In this document: in pieces, positions 24,400-35,702 of the stretch | How the letters are laid out: each line of letters begins with the position of its first letter | Position numbering within the stretch: position 1 is the stretch's first letter | NCBI GenBank assembly: GCA_963855995.1 | Contig: OY979717.1 | Location: 36,165,497 to 36,229,496, forward strand | Direction: 5' to 3' | Origin: Muricea muricata | Lineage: Eukaryota > Cnidaria > Anthozoa > Malacalcyonacea > Plexauridae | Length of the DNA: 64,000 bases | Notes under the pieces: model-generated | The model's database searches: none | What the model saw: the letters and a program-made list of their open reading frames with translations, nothing else | Told to the model about the DNA's origin: nothing | Position numbers and translations under genes: made by a program

Positions 24400-26966
24400 T
24401 TTGGAAATTATTCAGAATCTAAAGGCTTTAGAATTGACCATATCAATATGGCATCTTTAACTAAATATATTGATCAACTACAGATTTATCTTCAAAGACA
24501 ATCATTTGATATTCTAAGCGTAAATGAAACTCGGTTAAGATGAGGATATAATTGACTCGATAGTTAATATAAATGGTTATTCCATTGTTAGAAATGGTAG
24601 AAACAGGGAAGGTGGAGGAGTTGCAATATATTATAAAAATTGCACTATTACTGCACTAAGAAATGATTTGATACCTGAGGATTTAGAAGCTATCTGTATT
24701 GAAGTAATGCAGGCCAAATCCAATTTTAATTTGTCTTTAACAAATTAAGTAGCAGACACTCGTGTTCCTTTAAGATCTAGAAAAGTTAGGAACAAATATT
24801 CTCCTTGGTCAAATGATTGCATTAGAAAACAAATAAATTATCGTGATTATTTGAGAAAGAAAGCAGTTAAAACAAATCTACATATTTTCATAAGTCATAT
24901 TAAAAAAGCTAGAAACAAAATTAATAAAATTATCAAGAATTTGAAGCAAGAATACTTTCAAAATTATATTGACAGTAACAGAGGAACTCCCAAACAACGC
25001 ATATTACGTCTCTGAATGTTGGCAATATAACAAGACAAATATAGCAGAGTCCATGAATGAGTATTTTACTAGTATAGGACCCGATCTTGCCGCGAAAGTC
25101 CCTGTAATAGATATTGAACCTGAGTCGTTTGTTGATAGCTCTAGAAAAGTGTCTTCGTCTTCAAAAGTATTAATATTGATGAAGTTTATAATGCTTTAAA
25201 CAATTTAAAAGCATCAAAACCTCTAGGTCCGGATAGAATACCAGCCAGATCCTACCTAAAAGATTCTTGCTTCAGTATTGCGCCTTTTCTAACTCAAATT
25301 TTCAATGCTTCATTAGCATCAAGTGTCTTTCCACAAGACTTGAAAATTACCCGTGTTTCACCTACCTATAAAGCGGGCGATAAGCGAGATCGTGGCAACT
25401 ACTGACCAATATCGGTGTTATCAACTGTTGCTAGATTATTTGAAGAAAAATTATCTACAACTAAATGAATATTTGATTGAAAATAATATCATTCCTATGC
25501 ATCAATCTGGCTTTAGAAAAGGCCAATCTACAGCGACAATCAGCATGGACTCGGGTTTAATAAATGGAGTTGTTTTCTTGGTCTGGGCAAAGCTTTTGAC
25601 ACGATCGATCATAAAATTTTAATGAATAGATTATATTTATACGATGTCAAGGGCTTTGCATCGAGACGGTTTAAATCATATCTTACGCACCAAGAGCAAG
25701 TCTGTAAAATTGATAATATAATATCGGCACCAAAGAATATCAAATGTGGCGTTCCCTAGGGATCAAATCTTGGGCCTCTCCTGTTTTTATTATACATAAA
25801 CGATCTTCCGAATTGCTTGGTCAGCTCTGTACCAGCTATGTTTGCTGATGACGCAAATATAACTATTTTGGCCAAAAATGCTGAGGATTTAGAAGAAAAA
25901 TCGAATAATGAACTAAATAATGTGCACAACATGCTTTTACCTAACAAATTAACCGTAAATGTTGATAAAAGTGAGTATATGTTAATAGGATCACGGCAAA
26001 GATTAGTAGGTATTGACTGTGGACCAATAATCAACATAGAAGGGGAAAACTTAAGGCGTGTTTCCAAGACAAAAGTTTAGGTATTTTCATCGATGAAAAT
26101 TTAAACTGGAGTAACCAAATTGACAACATCAGCAAAAAAGCATCAAAAGGGATTGGTATTTTAAGGTGAGCTAAAAAGTACATCTCGCAGCAATCTCTTC
26201 TGACAATGTACCAATGGCTAGTCCAACCATATTTTGATTACTGCTCGTTGGTGTGGGGGAATTGCAACCAAACATGCAAACATAAGTTGCAAAAACTTCA
26301 TAGCAGAGCAGCAAGAGTAATGACAGGAAACACATATGATGTACGTTCTAGCGGAATTTTATTGAAGTTAAGATGTGAAACATTTGATAAAAGAAGTGAA
26401 AAATAAGTGATAGATATAGTTAATAAGGCTTTAAATCACATGTGTCCTCCTGCTATTACATCAATGTTTCATGTTGCAAGCAATGAGAATTACGGTTTGA
26501 AAAGTAACAACAAAACGCTAATTTTATCAAAACCCAAAACTAACGCCATGAAAAGAAGCTTTAGCTATTTGGCGGCTAAGGTTTAAAACAACCAAACTAG
26601 AGAAACAATTGCACCACAAAATTAAAATTTCAATTATATTGTAAACGTATTTCACTGTTATTTTGGGAATGATTTTTACACACTTTATATCTTGATATCT
26701 TAATATTCTAAGCATTCCTAGAATAGTGGTGATTGTTATTAATTTTTATTAATTTAATCAACACGGAATAAAACATAATCCGAAGATTAGCATCTTGAAA
26801 CCCAGGACACGGATTAAAACAAGACGATATTGAGTTGTGATGTTTCGATTTTATTGCAAAATCATCATCAGACAGACTAGAGTTACAATTTAACACTAGT
26901 CACTAGTTTATTAGCTTCGCTATTTTGTACTATCCTCTGAAAATAAAGTTTCTATCTATCTATCTA
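24400..26966 (+). mobile_element. CR1/L2-like LINE relic with (TATC)n-type tail
   Basis: In order on the + strand: endonuclease part at about 24447-24750 (SFDILSVNETRL, GGGVAIYYKN), a linker at 24760-24990 (KYSPWSNDCI), then reverse transcriptase pieces in different frames from 25000 (MNEYFTSIGPDLAAKVP; SGFRKGQST; the catalytic box MFADDANITI at about 25836; NKLTVNVDKSEYM), and the C-terminal tail at 26160-26600 (PYFDYCSLVWG, KLQKLHSRAARVM). The endonuclease-linker join has lost sequence, and there are at least four frameshifts or stops. The probable 3' end is AATAAAGTTTCTATCTATCTA at 26943-26964, a short tandem tail typical of this LINE group. A Penelope-like insertion lies in the 3' UTR. 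Confidence 0.85.
26842..26871 (-). ncRNA. Hammerhead-ribozyme-like core, copy 1
   Basis: On the - strand CTGATGA is followed by a 6-bp stem GATTTT/AAAATC with a GCAAT loop and then GAAAC, the order of the conserved hammerhead core (CUGAUGA, stem II, GAAA). Penelope-like terminal repeats are known to carry such ribozymes. Stems I and III and the cleavage triplet are not convincingly defined here. Confidence 0.4.
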
Positions 26967-27563
26967 TATGACGTCATTACAAAGGCATTTGTCGGTAAGA
27001 GTCTGATTTCTGGACAGTGAAAATGTGTCGTGACATGTGTGTTCTTTTCTTTTATAGCATCAGTCAGGAGTAAATTGTAATAACGTCGTTGATTTCTCTT
27101 CTTCATGCGGTTAAGGTTTTGCCATCGCACGAACTTCGGGAAGACTTGATTTTTTTTGCAATCGTGCAGGAACTTCAAATCTAACCGGGCCTTTTCCAAT
27201 CTTCTTAGAGACCGTTGGTATTTTATAGCAACTTCATGTAGTTGCGGGTCGGTCCTTCGGAATTTGGTCCAAAAACCAATACCAGCCGACAATTTTAAGA
27301 AATACAGAATAAAACATAATCCGAAGATTAGCATCTTGAAACCCAGGATACGGATTAAATGTCAACCGCATGAAGAACAGAAATCAACGACGTTATTGCA
27401 ATTTACTCCTGACTGATGCTATGGAAGAAAAGAACACATGTCACGACACATTTTCACTGCCCAGAAATCAGACTCTTACCGACAATGTTACCTTTGTAAT
27501 GACGTCATGTGATAACTATTGTATACAAGACCGTGTATTATATTGTAACTCTATCTCGTCTGT

Positions 27564-27592
27564 CTGATGATAATTTTGCAATAAAATTGAAA
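27564..27592 (+). ncRNA. Hammerhead-ribozyme-like core, copy 2
   Basis: CTGATGA, stem AATTTT/AAAATT with the same loop, then GAAA. Relative to copy 1 the outer pair of stem II has changed from G-C to A-T on both sides, keeping the pairing. The base after GAAA is T rather than C, which may weaken the core. Confidence 0.4.
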
Positions 27593-27842
27593 TACCACAA
27601 CTCAATATCGTCTTGTTTTTATCCGTATCCTGGGTTTCAAGATGTTAATCTTCGGATTATGTTTTATTCTATATTTCTTAAAATTGTCGACTGGTATTGG
27701 TTTTTAATCAACACGGCCTAATGAAAACGACCAATTTATTTATTTATAATTTTTGTATATAATTGTTGCGGAGAAGTATTTGTAGGGTGAAAATAACTTT
27801 AAACAATAAAAATAAAATAATAATATAATTATCTGCATCTGA

Positions 27843-28016
27843 CACCTGCCTCGTCCCGGGCGCTTTGGTGTTCTACGGCGTTGCGAAACGCGCGCGCGGG
27901 ACGTAATTTGAGATCCCGAGTGTGGTCTAATTTTTCCACTTTCTGCCACGCGTGTATCGCGCTCCTGTCCCACCACGCTGTAAACACCAAAGAGCCGGGG
28001 ACGAGGCTGCATCTGA
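27843..28016. mobile_element. GC-rich MITE (~174 bp) between 10-bp direct repeats
   Basis: CTGCATCTGA occurs at 27833-27842 and 28017-28026. Inside, CCTCGTCCCGGGCGCTTTGG pairs imperfectly with the complement of the right end (CCTCGTCCCCGGCTCTTTGG). The element is clearly more GC- and CpG-rich than its surroundings. The left inverted repeat starts a few bases inside the direct repeat. Confidence 0.65.
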
Positions 28017-28026
28017 GAGACCAAAA

Positions 28027-29250
28027 ATTATATTGGTCGTACCTTGTCAAAATGGAAAACGTTTGATATGTATGCGAAACAAGAATTTATGTATGGTATT
28101 TCGACTGTAATTTCGTGTCAGGTAATCATGAAGCATGAAAATTTCTAGTTTAACATTTTAAAACACCCCGAATTAGAACATGATGTCAGGAGTATCATAA
28201 AATTATTATAAAAGTTTATTTTATGTCTGAAACAAATGAATATCTTGAAAAACTAGAAAAAAGTAATATGTTATGATAGACGGCTTTGCCGTAATTGCCG
28301 CCGACACCTATTTTTGTCTACAAATAGAAAAGCCAATATCCTATGAACCAGTAGAGATATTGAGGCAAAATTCGCAAGGCTTTCATATCTAACTAATATT
28401 TCCATTTGTTGTAATTTTGGTCGAATTCAGATATAGGTTGGTGTCATGCTGAATGACCCTAGAGTAAAGGAAAAAAAGAAGGTGCCACAAAGGCATTGAA
28501 AGGTGGGGGAATGATGATATTAAAAGAGTAAGAATATCAAATGAATTGCTCACCATTTTACAGCAGGGTCTTGGCCAAGAGTCTTAGATTGGGCTATCCA
28601 AATTTTTCGTCATCTTATTGGAATAGCATTGTTATGAGTTGTCAGACAAACACATTTCTCAGTAACCTATCACGCCAGTCATACCATCAAGAACAGTCTA
28701 TATGCACACATATCTAGACGCCTTCTGGCAAGAATGAATATCGCAATTAAACTACAGTACACTGAAAACGTTCGTTTCAAATATTTTATTGTTTTTACAC
28801 TAGGCTTCATGATCTTTTTAACGAGAAAACAGAACTGCAAGAGAACATATGATAAGTCTCTCTATAGACGGAATATGAAGGGAAAATAAAGTTTCTTGTT
28901 CAAGAAAATGGGTATTTACCCGAAGTGGTTAGTGAAATTAAAAATGATTTTTCCGTATTTTAGTTCTGTTAATGTTTTTAACGAATGATAACCGATATTA
29001 AATCTGTGAATATTTCGCTCAGTAGTTGAAGTACACATATAGGACACTTAGTCGGCATTTTTTGACGGAGCTCTTACCCGTGCCAATTAGTTTCCATGCT
29101 CCTCGACTGTTGTCGGTGCGCGCGCATGTTAACTGGAAGTTCTTGGGGTTTTTTACCGCGGAACCAGTGAGACAATAGTTACGAGAACCAGTCAGTATAT
29201 CGATAAAATACAAAAGAACAGTAACTACGAACAACATTTTGATTGTTTTA
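28027..29250. other. Intergenic, no gene seen
   Basis: AT-rich. No recognisable ORF or element border. Confidence 0.4.
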
Positions 29251-30230
29251 TTGAATCGACGTTGCGACAAATGTGTAGCTATCATCAGGATTAGTATACA
29301 AGTTACAGAAGCAGCTATATTAATTATATATACAAAGTAAAGGATTCAGAGTTATTGAAATATGCTAAGCTCTTTTGAAGCTTTAACGCCGTGGTTTAGT
29401 ACTGGTTTTCTTCGCCGTACGGCAAGAAACTTTTTAAATGATAGCATGGACTAATGGTCTGACTTTATTATTCAAAGTTAAGTTGGGTTATGTTTGTACA
29501 TGTTTGTTTAGTCAGGCGAGAGTTCCAAAAGAGACTTGATGTGTTGAAGAGTTAACGAGGGCGTTGATTTCGAATGCTTCGCGTGTGCTGTGTTCCTTTA
29601 TGCGTGTGTATAGACACCGGTCGATTTTGCCAAAGTAAGAGGTAGGGCAATCCGGGCACGAGAATTCATAGACAACGGTGCTTTCGTATTCATCTGGTGT
29701 TTTACCATTGCATTACACGAAACAGTTGTAATTTGTTGTTCGCCAGTTTATTGCAAATTTCCGTGGGCCTTTCAGTAAGCGTCGAGTTCTCTTGATTAAT
29801 TCTTGATTAGCAGGGTAGTTTTGGCGGAAAGTTATTTGCATGGTCTGCTTTAAGGTCCACGTGTGTGGTGTAATTATTAACTTGAGCGCGTGCTGTAAAC
29901 ACATTGATAAGTTGAAAAACCTTGCTTCAAAAACCATTCCAGGACATGAATGTTTTAATAGTTTCGAATTCCGCCTGGAGTAGGTGATGATTATTGTAGA
30001 TTCTACAGTATAAGCACGATTGACCAAGGTTCTAATCCACGCGTTTTGCGTGACCACGGAGTGAAACTTGAGAGATGAGTGTACTGACCGGTGGTAAATA
30101 GGCTTGCGAAATGTCGTTGTCTGAGGAATTGATCTTTAGGTCCAGAATTGCACGTTAGTTTTTTTATCAGAGAGTTCCTCTATAATGTGAACTGGCTTTG
30201 AAGGTGAAAAGCGTTGAAGGTTTCTACAAT
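29250..30230 (-). mobile_element. Penelope-like retroelement, 3' fragment, second lineage
   Basis: Read on the - strand from about 30200: a segment like the end of the Penelope RT (RKPIYHRSV, then AWIRTLVNRAY at 30057-29960), a basic stretch (NYPANQELIKRTRR), then in other frames a GIY-YIG domain (YEFSCPDCPTSYFGKIDRC, RIKEHSTREAF) at about 29690-29560. The usual Thr after the GIY-YIG YxGK is replaced. The terminal repeat at 29258-29288 shows CTGATGA followed by CAACGTC, a hammerhead-like core with GAAAC changed to GCAAC. Frameshifts and lack of the RT core make it inactive. It differs clearly from the element at 14404. Confidence 0.75.
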
Positions 30231-30650
30231 CCTGGACAAAAATAGTGGCAGAAACAGATTTGTAACACAGAACAACATATTTGTATACTTTCTTTGTAAT
30301 TTTGCCCCCTACCCCTAAGTATAAATGCTGTTTTTAGTCATGGAATTTGAAATCGACATACTAACATTGATAATGGGGGAAAGGGGGGGGGGGGTTGTCT
30401 TAATAACTGCAGGAATTTTCAGAATGAAAAAGTGAGTTTGTCTCGGTCAGGCGGGATGAACCATTTATATAACAAAAATCGTCCCACTTTAGGCGGGATC
30501 CCGGATGCTGAAAGCGAGATCACGCCTAGGTTCGACAGGACAAAAAACGTACCGGCTTCATATAAACGGAATGCGATAAACGTTTTAGAAACATATACAT
30601 GCCGAGATCCCGAGTAACGTCCCGTCCCAGCTCTCATATAAACAGCCCTT
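30224..30650. repeat. Two MITE remnants (CTACAATCC end; CTCTCATATAAACAG end)
   Basis: 30224-30400 starts CTACAATCCTGGACAAAAAT and has the C-rich/G-rich inner pair of the 22737 family but lacks a recognisable right end. 30430-30650 is a CGGGAT/TCCCG-rich stretch ending AGCTCTCATATAAACAGCCC; the same end occurs at 47262-47280 and 47325-47347. Confidence 0.5.
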
Positions 30651-31245
30651 AGTCAGTTCGTATAATCATAGTTTACATCGTAGTATAAAAACAGTCTGTT
30701 CTCGTGAACAAAGGAAATGAGAGAAAAGTATGGCGTACGTTATATGATGATACCAATAGCATTGTGAAACACATTAAATATAAGTTCAAAATCGGTGACC
30801 AAAGACCAGAATAAGCAAAATTAAACGAAAGTTTGAGAAGGGATATTTGCCAAACGTTTTTAAAGAAATATTTACATGTACTATAGGTAAACCTATTGCA
30901 CGTAATCGTCCTGTATGTAAACTGATGAATAATAATGCGAAGAGCTCAAAGGGACATTTTATGACAAGGAACTTCAAAAAGTTTGCAAACATGATGATAT
31001 TTATGAGGTCGAAATGATAGTTAAAAAGAAGGGGAAGGGGAAAAAATGAACAGTACCTTATAAAATGGTTAAGTTATTCACTTCTATTCGTAGGTTTCTT
31101 CTTCCGAAATAGAGTATATTATAGTCGTCATGTGTAAACACATTTTTATCTCACGCTTTCCTAGCAATTAGTCTTTGGATGTGTTTCCTGATAAACAAAA
31201 CGTCAAGTTACTTTTTGTTGTGTAAAATTACCACAAAGTATTGAT
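30651..31245. other. Intergenic, no gene seen
   Basis: AT-rich with a G tract at 31250-31260 just before the Polinton relic. Nothing recognised. Confidence 0.35.
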
Positions 31246-31299
31246 TTGGAGGGGGGGGGGGCTTGTACGCTATTTCTTGTCCGAACTCGTGGTACACGT

Positions 31300-31808
31300 T
31301 ACACGATAGCTTTGACACACACATTTATTATGCGAATCGAAGTGGTTTGTTTCTCACCACCATTGTGGATTAGGGTCGAGGGGCTTATCAAAGCTACCAA
31401 AACAGTGTTAGCCAAAGACGTGAACAATAACATTGTGTTGGCAAAAATGCTATCTCGGGAAAAGTGACAGTTCAGTTGACAAATGGGCATCAACTTGGTT
31501 TGGTCAGAAGTTTATCAGTCGTGTTTGGATTTGAAGGAAAGGATACGAAGGTCCTTAAAACTACTGAAAGCTCATACGTAGCAGACTTGGCTGCTATATC
31601 AACCATATATGTTTGTTGTAATATTGTTCAACCACAAATTGTCGAAGATGCCAATACCCAGTTCCTAAAAAGCTTTCCCGTTAAGGGAACGTTTGGCGAC
31701 ACCATTGCTAAACCGTTCACAAACACTCAGTACGTACGTGTCCAAAGGAAATCATTTGAAGACGTCGAAATTCTTTTAAGAGCGATACAGGCGGATCGTG
31801 CCATGTGA
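31300..31808 (+). pseudogene. Polinton/adintovirus-like virion protein relic (jelly-roll-type minor capsid candidate)
   Basis: Two overlapping frames, broken near 31464, together resemble the C-terminal part of a virion protein found in animal Polintons (Mavericks). Recognisable traits are a short L-T-Y-like start, GHQLGL, a LGF-like VFGFEG, a Y-V-C-C-N-I-V strand with QPQIV, a FPVKGTFGD turn and the closing YVRVQRKSFEDVEILLRA. The assignment is by recalled family pattern, not by search. The break and missing N-terminus make it non-functional. It leads a row of further Polinton-like relics on the same strand. Confidence 0.6.
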
Positions 31809-31977
31809 GCGTGGAAAGGTTGTGATAACACTGCATCTCCGACAACGCAGTTATTTCACATTAAGATGGTTGACCCATGTGTACGTTATTATCTAGCTTG
31901 ATCAGCAAAGTAGTCAGCAAGATAGTTCAAAGGTAGTCCGTGGCAAATTAACCATGGTCAAATAGGATGTCGACTGG

Positions 31978-32175
31978 ATGGTCTGCGTTGCTAAAGTCGT
32001 CACGCCTATGGTAAAAAGTGGCGCAAAAGCTCTTGGGAATATTGCTTTGAGGAGTGGTGCGGACTTCGGGGGCGATGTTTTAGGTGGCAAAAACGTAAGA
32101 GAGGCAGCAAAGACCCGAGCTATGGAAGCTGCCAATGTTGTGAAAAAGCGAGTCAATAAGCAAATGAATCAATGA
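31978..32175 (+). pseudogene. Polinton-like small basic core protein relic
   Basis: A 65-codon frame (first ATG at 31978) rich in Lys, Ala and Gly: VKSGAKALGNIALRSGADF, then GDVLGGKNVREAAKTRAME and a basic tail. Small proteins with this G-A-K-A.G...L..G....D...G.N..E..K pattern accompany capsid genes in animal Polintons and are thought to bind DNA in the particle. Position between two other Polinton-like frames on the same strand supports the call. It may be intact or missing its end. Confidence 0.55.
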
Positions 32176-32189
32176 AAAGTAGCACCGAG

Positions 32190-32427
32190 TTCTGCCTCAT
32201 GTGGGTCGACGGCGCAGGTTATATATAGCGTCAAGTTAATGGACGTTTCTCTCGAAATACGCAAGGTAAAGGTTAATCAAAGCATCTCCCTTGTTCACGA
32301 AGTGACGCTGAAGAAAGGACTAGTTGAGTGGAAAAGTTTCATTATTTCAGCTGGAAATCTTTCCTTGAGCAAAGATCATATCTTTGATGGACTCGTACCA
32401 AATTGTTTAGGCACAACTGGTGTTTAA
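32190..32427 (+). pseudogene. Polinton-like structural protein N-terminal relic
   Basis: The frame reads a K-V-N-Q-S-I-S-L-V-H segment, then KGLVEWKSFIISAGNLSLSK and DHIFDGLVPNCLG before stopping. The pattern (a short pre-hairpin, a G-N-L strand, then ..D..F.G.LP) matches a widespread Polinton-encoded protein annotated in databases as F54H12.2-like. Only about 80 residues of what is usually several hundred remain. Confidence 0.55.
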
Positions 32428-32839
32428 AAGCTATTTAGAAAAACACACTGATAGATGTGACTATAGCGAACGTTGTCTGCAAAGTATTTGGTCAGATGTG
32501 TGTGGCCACATTTTACTACAGAGGACGACGAATAAGCATGAACAAAATCGTAGAGTTGTTTGATGACTGTACGATGTTAAACGATGCGAATTGCCTCATT
32601 GTGTTAATGTTTACCTTGAAGTTGGATTAAGTCATCATGCTAATGAAACGTTATTCTGTTTAGCAAAAAGTTGATTAGATAAACATTGTTCTCAAAGATA
32701 ACTGTGTGTGTTTACATTTGTCCCATCTCCACTCATAACATGAAACTAAGACACTTTATTGATTAAACAGCTACAATTATATTAGTTTCCTTGCTTTGTC
32801 ATCATGTCTCTTTAAAAGGGTTTGAAAATACTTTGAGGA

Positions 32840-33735
32840 CGTGGCGGTTTTTCATCTGCTCAAGACACTCCCTTCTCCCATAGAAAAACTGCTGTCCATT
32901 TGGACCTCTTTCCATCGTTCTTCATTTCTCGCTAGGTTTTCAGGAATATTTATCGCAAATAAGACACGAAAGAACTCGTTTGCCTCCGTAGGATTAAAGT
33001 TCTTTCTTGCCTTCAATGCATCCGAAAATCATATTTGAGATATTTGATTGCGGAATATGTTCACCTTCCAACTTCACGTCTCCAGTTTTGTCCCATGTTC
33101 TCTGTTTCAGTCGGTTTAAAAGGGCTGTAGCCCTAGGTTTTAGGTAAATGTCCTTGGACGACTGTGTCAGATAATTGTGCATTCTCAAGGTGATTAGGTT
33201 CCTTTTTATCCTCGGCATTAAGTGCTCTCTGAATGGTTGATGTTTCACTTTCTTTTTTTTTCCGTTTTGTTGAGATTAAGGTACCTTTCCAGGTTGACAT
33301 AGTACAGTTTTTGTTTTTCTGTATCATCCACATCTGTGCGTTTAAGTGTATACGTCATGTATGTGACCGTATTCATCATGCTCATGGACATAAATACATC
33401 TGGACTGCTTGCTCGTAATATTTTTGCTTGAATTTTACGTTATCAATTGAAAATCACGAAGGCTGACGAATACTGAGGAATACTGACGAATTTGAGAGTG
33501 TTTGAACATCGCTGGCTCTTAAATCATGCAAAAAATACTGGTCAGCAGGTAACTTCATGAGCAAACACTCTCGTATTTTGGCCATCTTTAATAACGCTTT
33601 TCAATGCCGAGCAGGCAGTCCAGATGCATTTATGTCAATGACCATGTTCCTAATGGGTGGTGACGTCTCGAGCTTCTGCTTTTGCTCATATCTTGGGTAA
33701 GCACCTTCTCGCACTAAGATCAAGCGCTTCATTTT
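32840..33735 (-). pseudogene. Polinton-associated conserved protein relic
   Basis: On the - strand it starts MKRLILVREGAYPRYEQKQK at about 33735. After rearranged sequence come a KPRATALLNRLKQ helix and WDKTGDVKLEGEHIPQSNIS (33110-33010), then, in another frame, NEFFRVLFAINIPENL at about 32970-32900. A W-x2-x-G-E/D-x2-x-x-G-x-x-IPGS-like element followed by an F..L...N.P motif is typical of a Polinton-linked protein of unknown role. At least two frameshifts are present. It converges with the + strand virion relics, as opposite gene blocks do in Polintons. Confidence 0.5.
33360..33650. repeat. Inverted duplication inside the Polinton relic
   Basis: ATGGACATAAATACATCTGG at about 33384 is repeated in inverted form at about 33615-33645 (complement of GACATAAATGCATCTGGAC), together with flanking TGCTTGCTCG. 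This local inversion-duplication splits the - strand gene relic. Confidence 0.55.
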
Positions 33736-33923
33736 TTCAATAAACTCTCAAGTACACTTAAAAAATGTGGTAGCAAAGTAGTAAGCAGATTACCATCTCT
33801 CTGATTAAGAAACTGTTTCTTTTTCTTTCTCGATACTTTTCTACCGTGGTGTTGCGTCGACCGTGATAAGCGACGTTTTTTCCGTGGTCTCATAAGAAAA
33901 ACCTTCTCGTAGTTTTGGCGCAC
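33729..33923 (-). pseudogene. Polinton-like basic protein C-terminal relic
   Basis: A 64-codon frame dominated by Lys/Arg (RPRKKRRLSRS, RKVSRKKKKQFL) ending in a hydrophobic LLTTLLPHFLSVLESLLKK tail. Polintons encode a protein of this make-up: a basic region and a short hydrophobic C-terminus. It overlaps the start of the neighbouring - strand relic by a few bases. The N-terminal half is absent. Confidence 0.45.
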
Positions 33924-34136
33924 ACTTGTAGATTGAAATAATTAGAGCCCTGGGGCCGGTTGTATAAAGCTCTTAACTGCTTTTTAACTACCCAAAAAGT
34001 AGTTAAATAGTGGTTAACTTTAACCACGTAGTTAGGCCGGTTGTACAAAAAAGCAGTTAGCGTTAACTGCAGTTAAAAAGTAGTTAAAGTTAACTATCCT
34101 CAATGGCATAGTTAACTTCTCAAAACCTAGTTAAAT

Positions 34137-34319
34137 ATGGCGGCTGTATTAAGAGTGATCAACTTTCATGAGCGAGATAATACTGAAAGGCAACGCTTAC
34201 CTAGAGTTTTTAATTGTCATCTTCCCTGGGAAGATTTCTCAGTTGAAGAACTCCTAAAACGCTATAGATTTGGCGGAGAATCCTTGCTTTTTACAGCGCG
34301 ACTCATCGACGTGAAGTGA
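34137..34319 (+). pseudogene. HARBI1-like transposase N-terminal fragment
   Basis: Sixty codons starting with an ATG just inside the left repeat zone: MAAVLRVINF, RQRLPRVFNCHLPWEDFSVE, ELLKRYRFGGESLLF. An R-x-F....PLE...D.EL..RYRF pattern is the usual beginning of Harbinger nucleases in invertebrates. A stop follows before the DDE core, or an intron begins; no later catalytic segment was found. Confidence 0.55.
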
Positions 34320-34559
34320 GACCACTAACAAGGTGAAACCAGGCTCATCACCTAAGACTTATAATTTTAGCAGTGGTAGTGGTTGGTGGTCTTGCTGCAG
34401 GACGTCCACCTGCTTTCCTTTGAGACTGCATTTTCCCAGAATTTGTTGGGTTGGGTTTGTCAATTTGGGCCTTGTTTTGCCATTGTCACGAATTTACATA
34501 CAGAATTTCTATTGGTGTACGTTTTTCATAGCTGTTAATCTGGGAAGTAAATAGTTTCC

Positions 34560-35330
34560 CACAACTTTTGCTTTTTGGCATTTGTTATTGTGCTCGAAAA
34601 TTGGCCCCATAATGTGTCTAAATTTTGTTCAACTGTATTAACCAGTAGGTTGCATTCTTCTGAATTAAAATTTTGTTTTCTTTTCTTAATTCCCTTGTTT
34701 TGGATTAGTTGCTTTTTGGGCAGACATTTTGAATTTGTGTATACATATATGTAATTGAGTAATTCAACTTAGTGTAACTTGAGTAACTCAAAATATCTGT
34801 AAGCTTGGCAACTGTGGTTACATGGGAAAATATGACCTCAGACATGATACAAATACATACAGTATGACATGAATTGTATATTGACTTTTGTTACATCTGA
34901 CAACACATCAAATAAATATTGATTATTGTGTATAACACAGTATTGAAAAATAGTGTACCGTCGAATAGTGAATAACCTCATACAGATTGAAATATTTAAA
35001 CTTTAACAACATTAGCCAAGTTGGTTTTAATCTAGGCCAACCCAGATTAGGTTTCGTGATGAAAATGACTTGAGTTTATTTATAAATTTATCCATACTGC
35101 AGAATTTTCTACAAAACTTGGGGGTGTAAAATCTAGGGGCAGGGGTGCAAAACAGTACAAAAGTAACCAAATAGGTATTAAACACATGTACAATAAAATT
35201 TAGAGATTTGGGGCAGTTTTAATTGCTTAAATAATGAAGCACTTCCCAGGGGTACTAAAAATATTTCCCCCAAAAAATCTTGGGGGCAACTCTGACCAAC
35301 TCTGCAGTCTGGTAACCAAGGATAGTACAA
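34560..35330. other. Interior of Harbinger-like element, no gene seen
   Basis: AT-rich without recognisable coding sequence; no Myb-like second ORF was found. Confidence 0.3.
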
Positions 35331-35702
35331 TTCACAGGATGAAAAATCAGATTTGCAATACATTTTCAGCCCAGTGCCAAAATGCAAATGCCATGAAGGC
35401 AACAAATTTGCTATTATATAGTGCAAATTTGGGTGCAAATTTGATCATTTGAAAACACATATATTCTTCTTTTAGACAGATATTGCTTCAACAATTTGCC
35501 ACACATTTGAATGATTTGTGCACATTTGATGCATTTGCATTTTGGCACCCAGGTGCAAATTTAGTGTGAATCTGGTTTTTCATTTTATGTGTGTGTTTCA
35601 AATGATCAAATTTGCACTATAGCAAATGTTTTGCCTTCACAGCATTTGCATTTTGGCACTGGATTGAACATGTATTGCAAATCTAATTTCTCATCCTGTG
35701 AT
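35331..35702. mobile_element. Nested foldback MITE (~370 bp)
   Basis: Arms of about 130 bp pair (TTCACAGGATGAAAAATCAG; CAGTGCCAAAATGCAAATGC; GTGCAAATTTG...GATCATTTGAAA) around a centre near 35515. Contains many ATTTGCA words. Confidence 0.8.

Larger units (their letters stand above)
26709..27720. mobile_element. Penelope-like element relic, inverted duplication of 5' ORF and terminal repeats
   Basis: A terminal segment (TAATCCGAAGATTAGCATCT, ACTCAATATCGTC and so on) occurs three times: about 26765-26885 (-), 27300-27360 (-, partial) and 27545-27690 (+). Between them 27334-26960 (-) reads QRSLRRLEKARLDLKFL and FPKFVRWQNLNRMKKRN, like the N-terminal region of Penelope-like polyproteins; 27360-27510 is the same sequence inverted. 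The result is a near-palindrome of about 0.9 kb. No catalytic RT remains. Confidence 0.65.
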
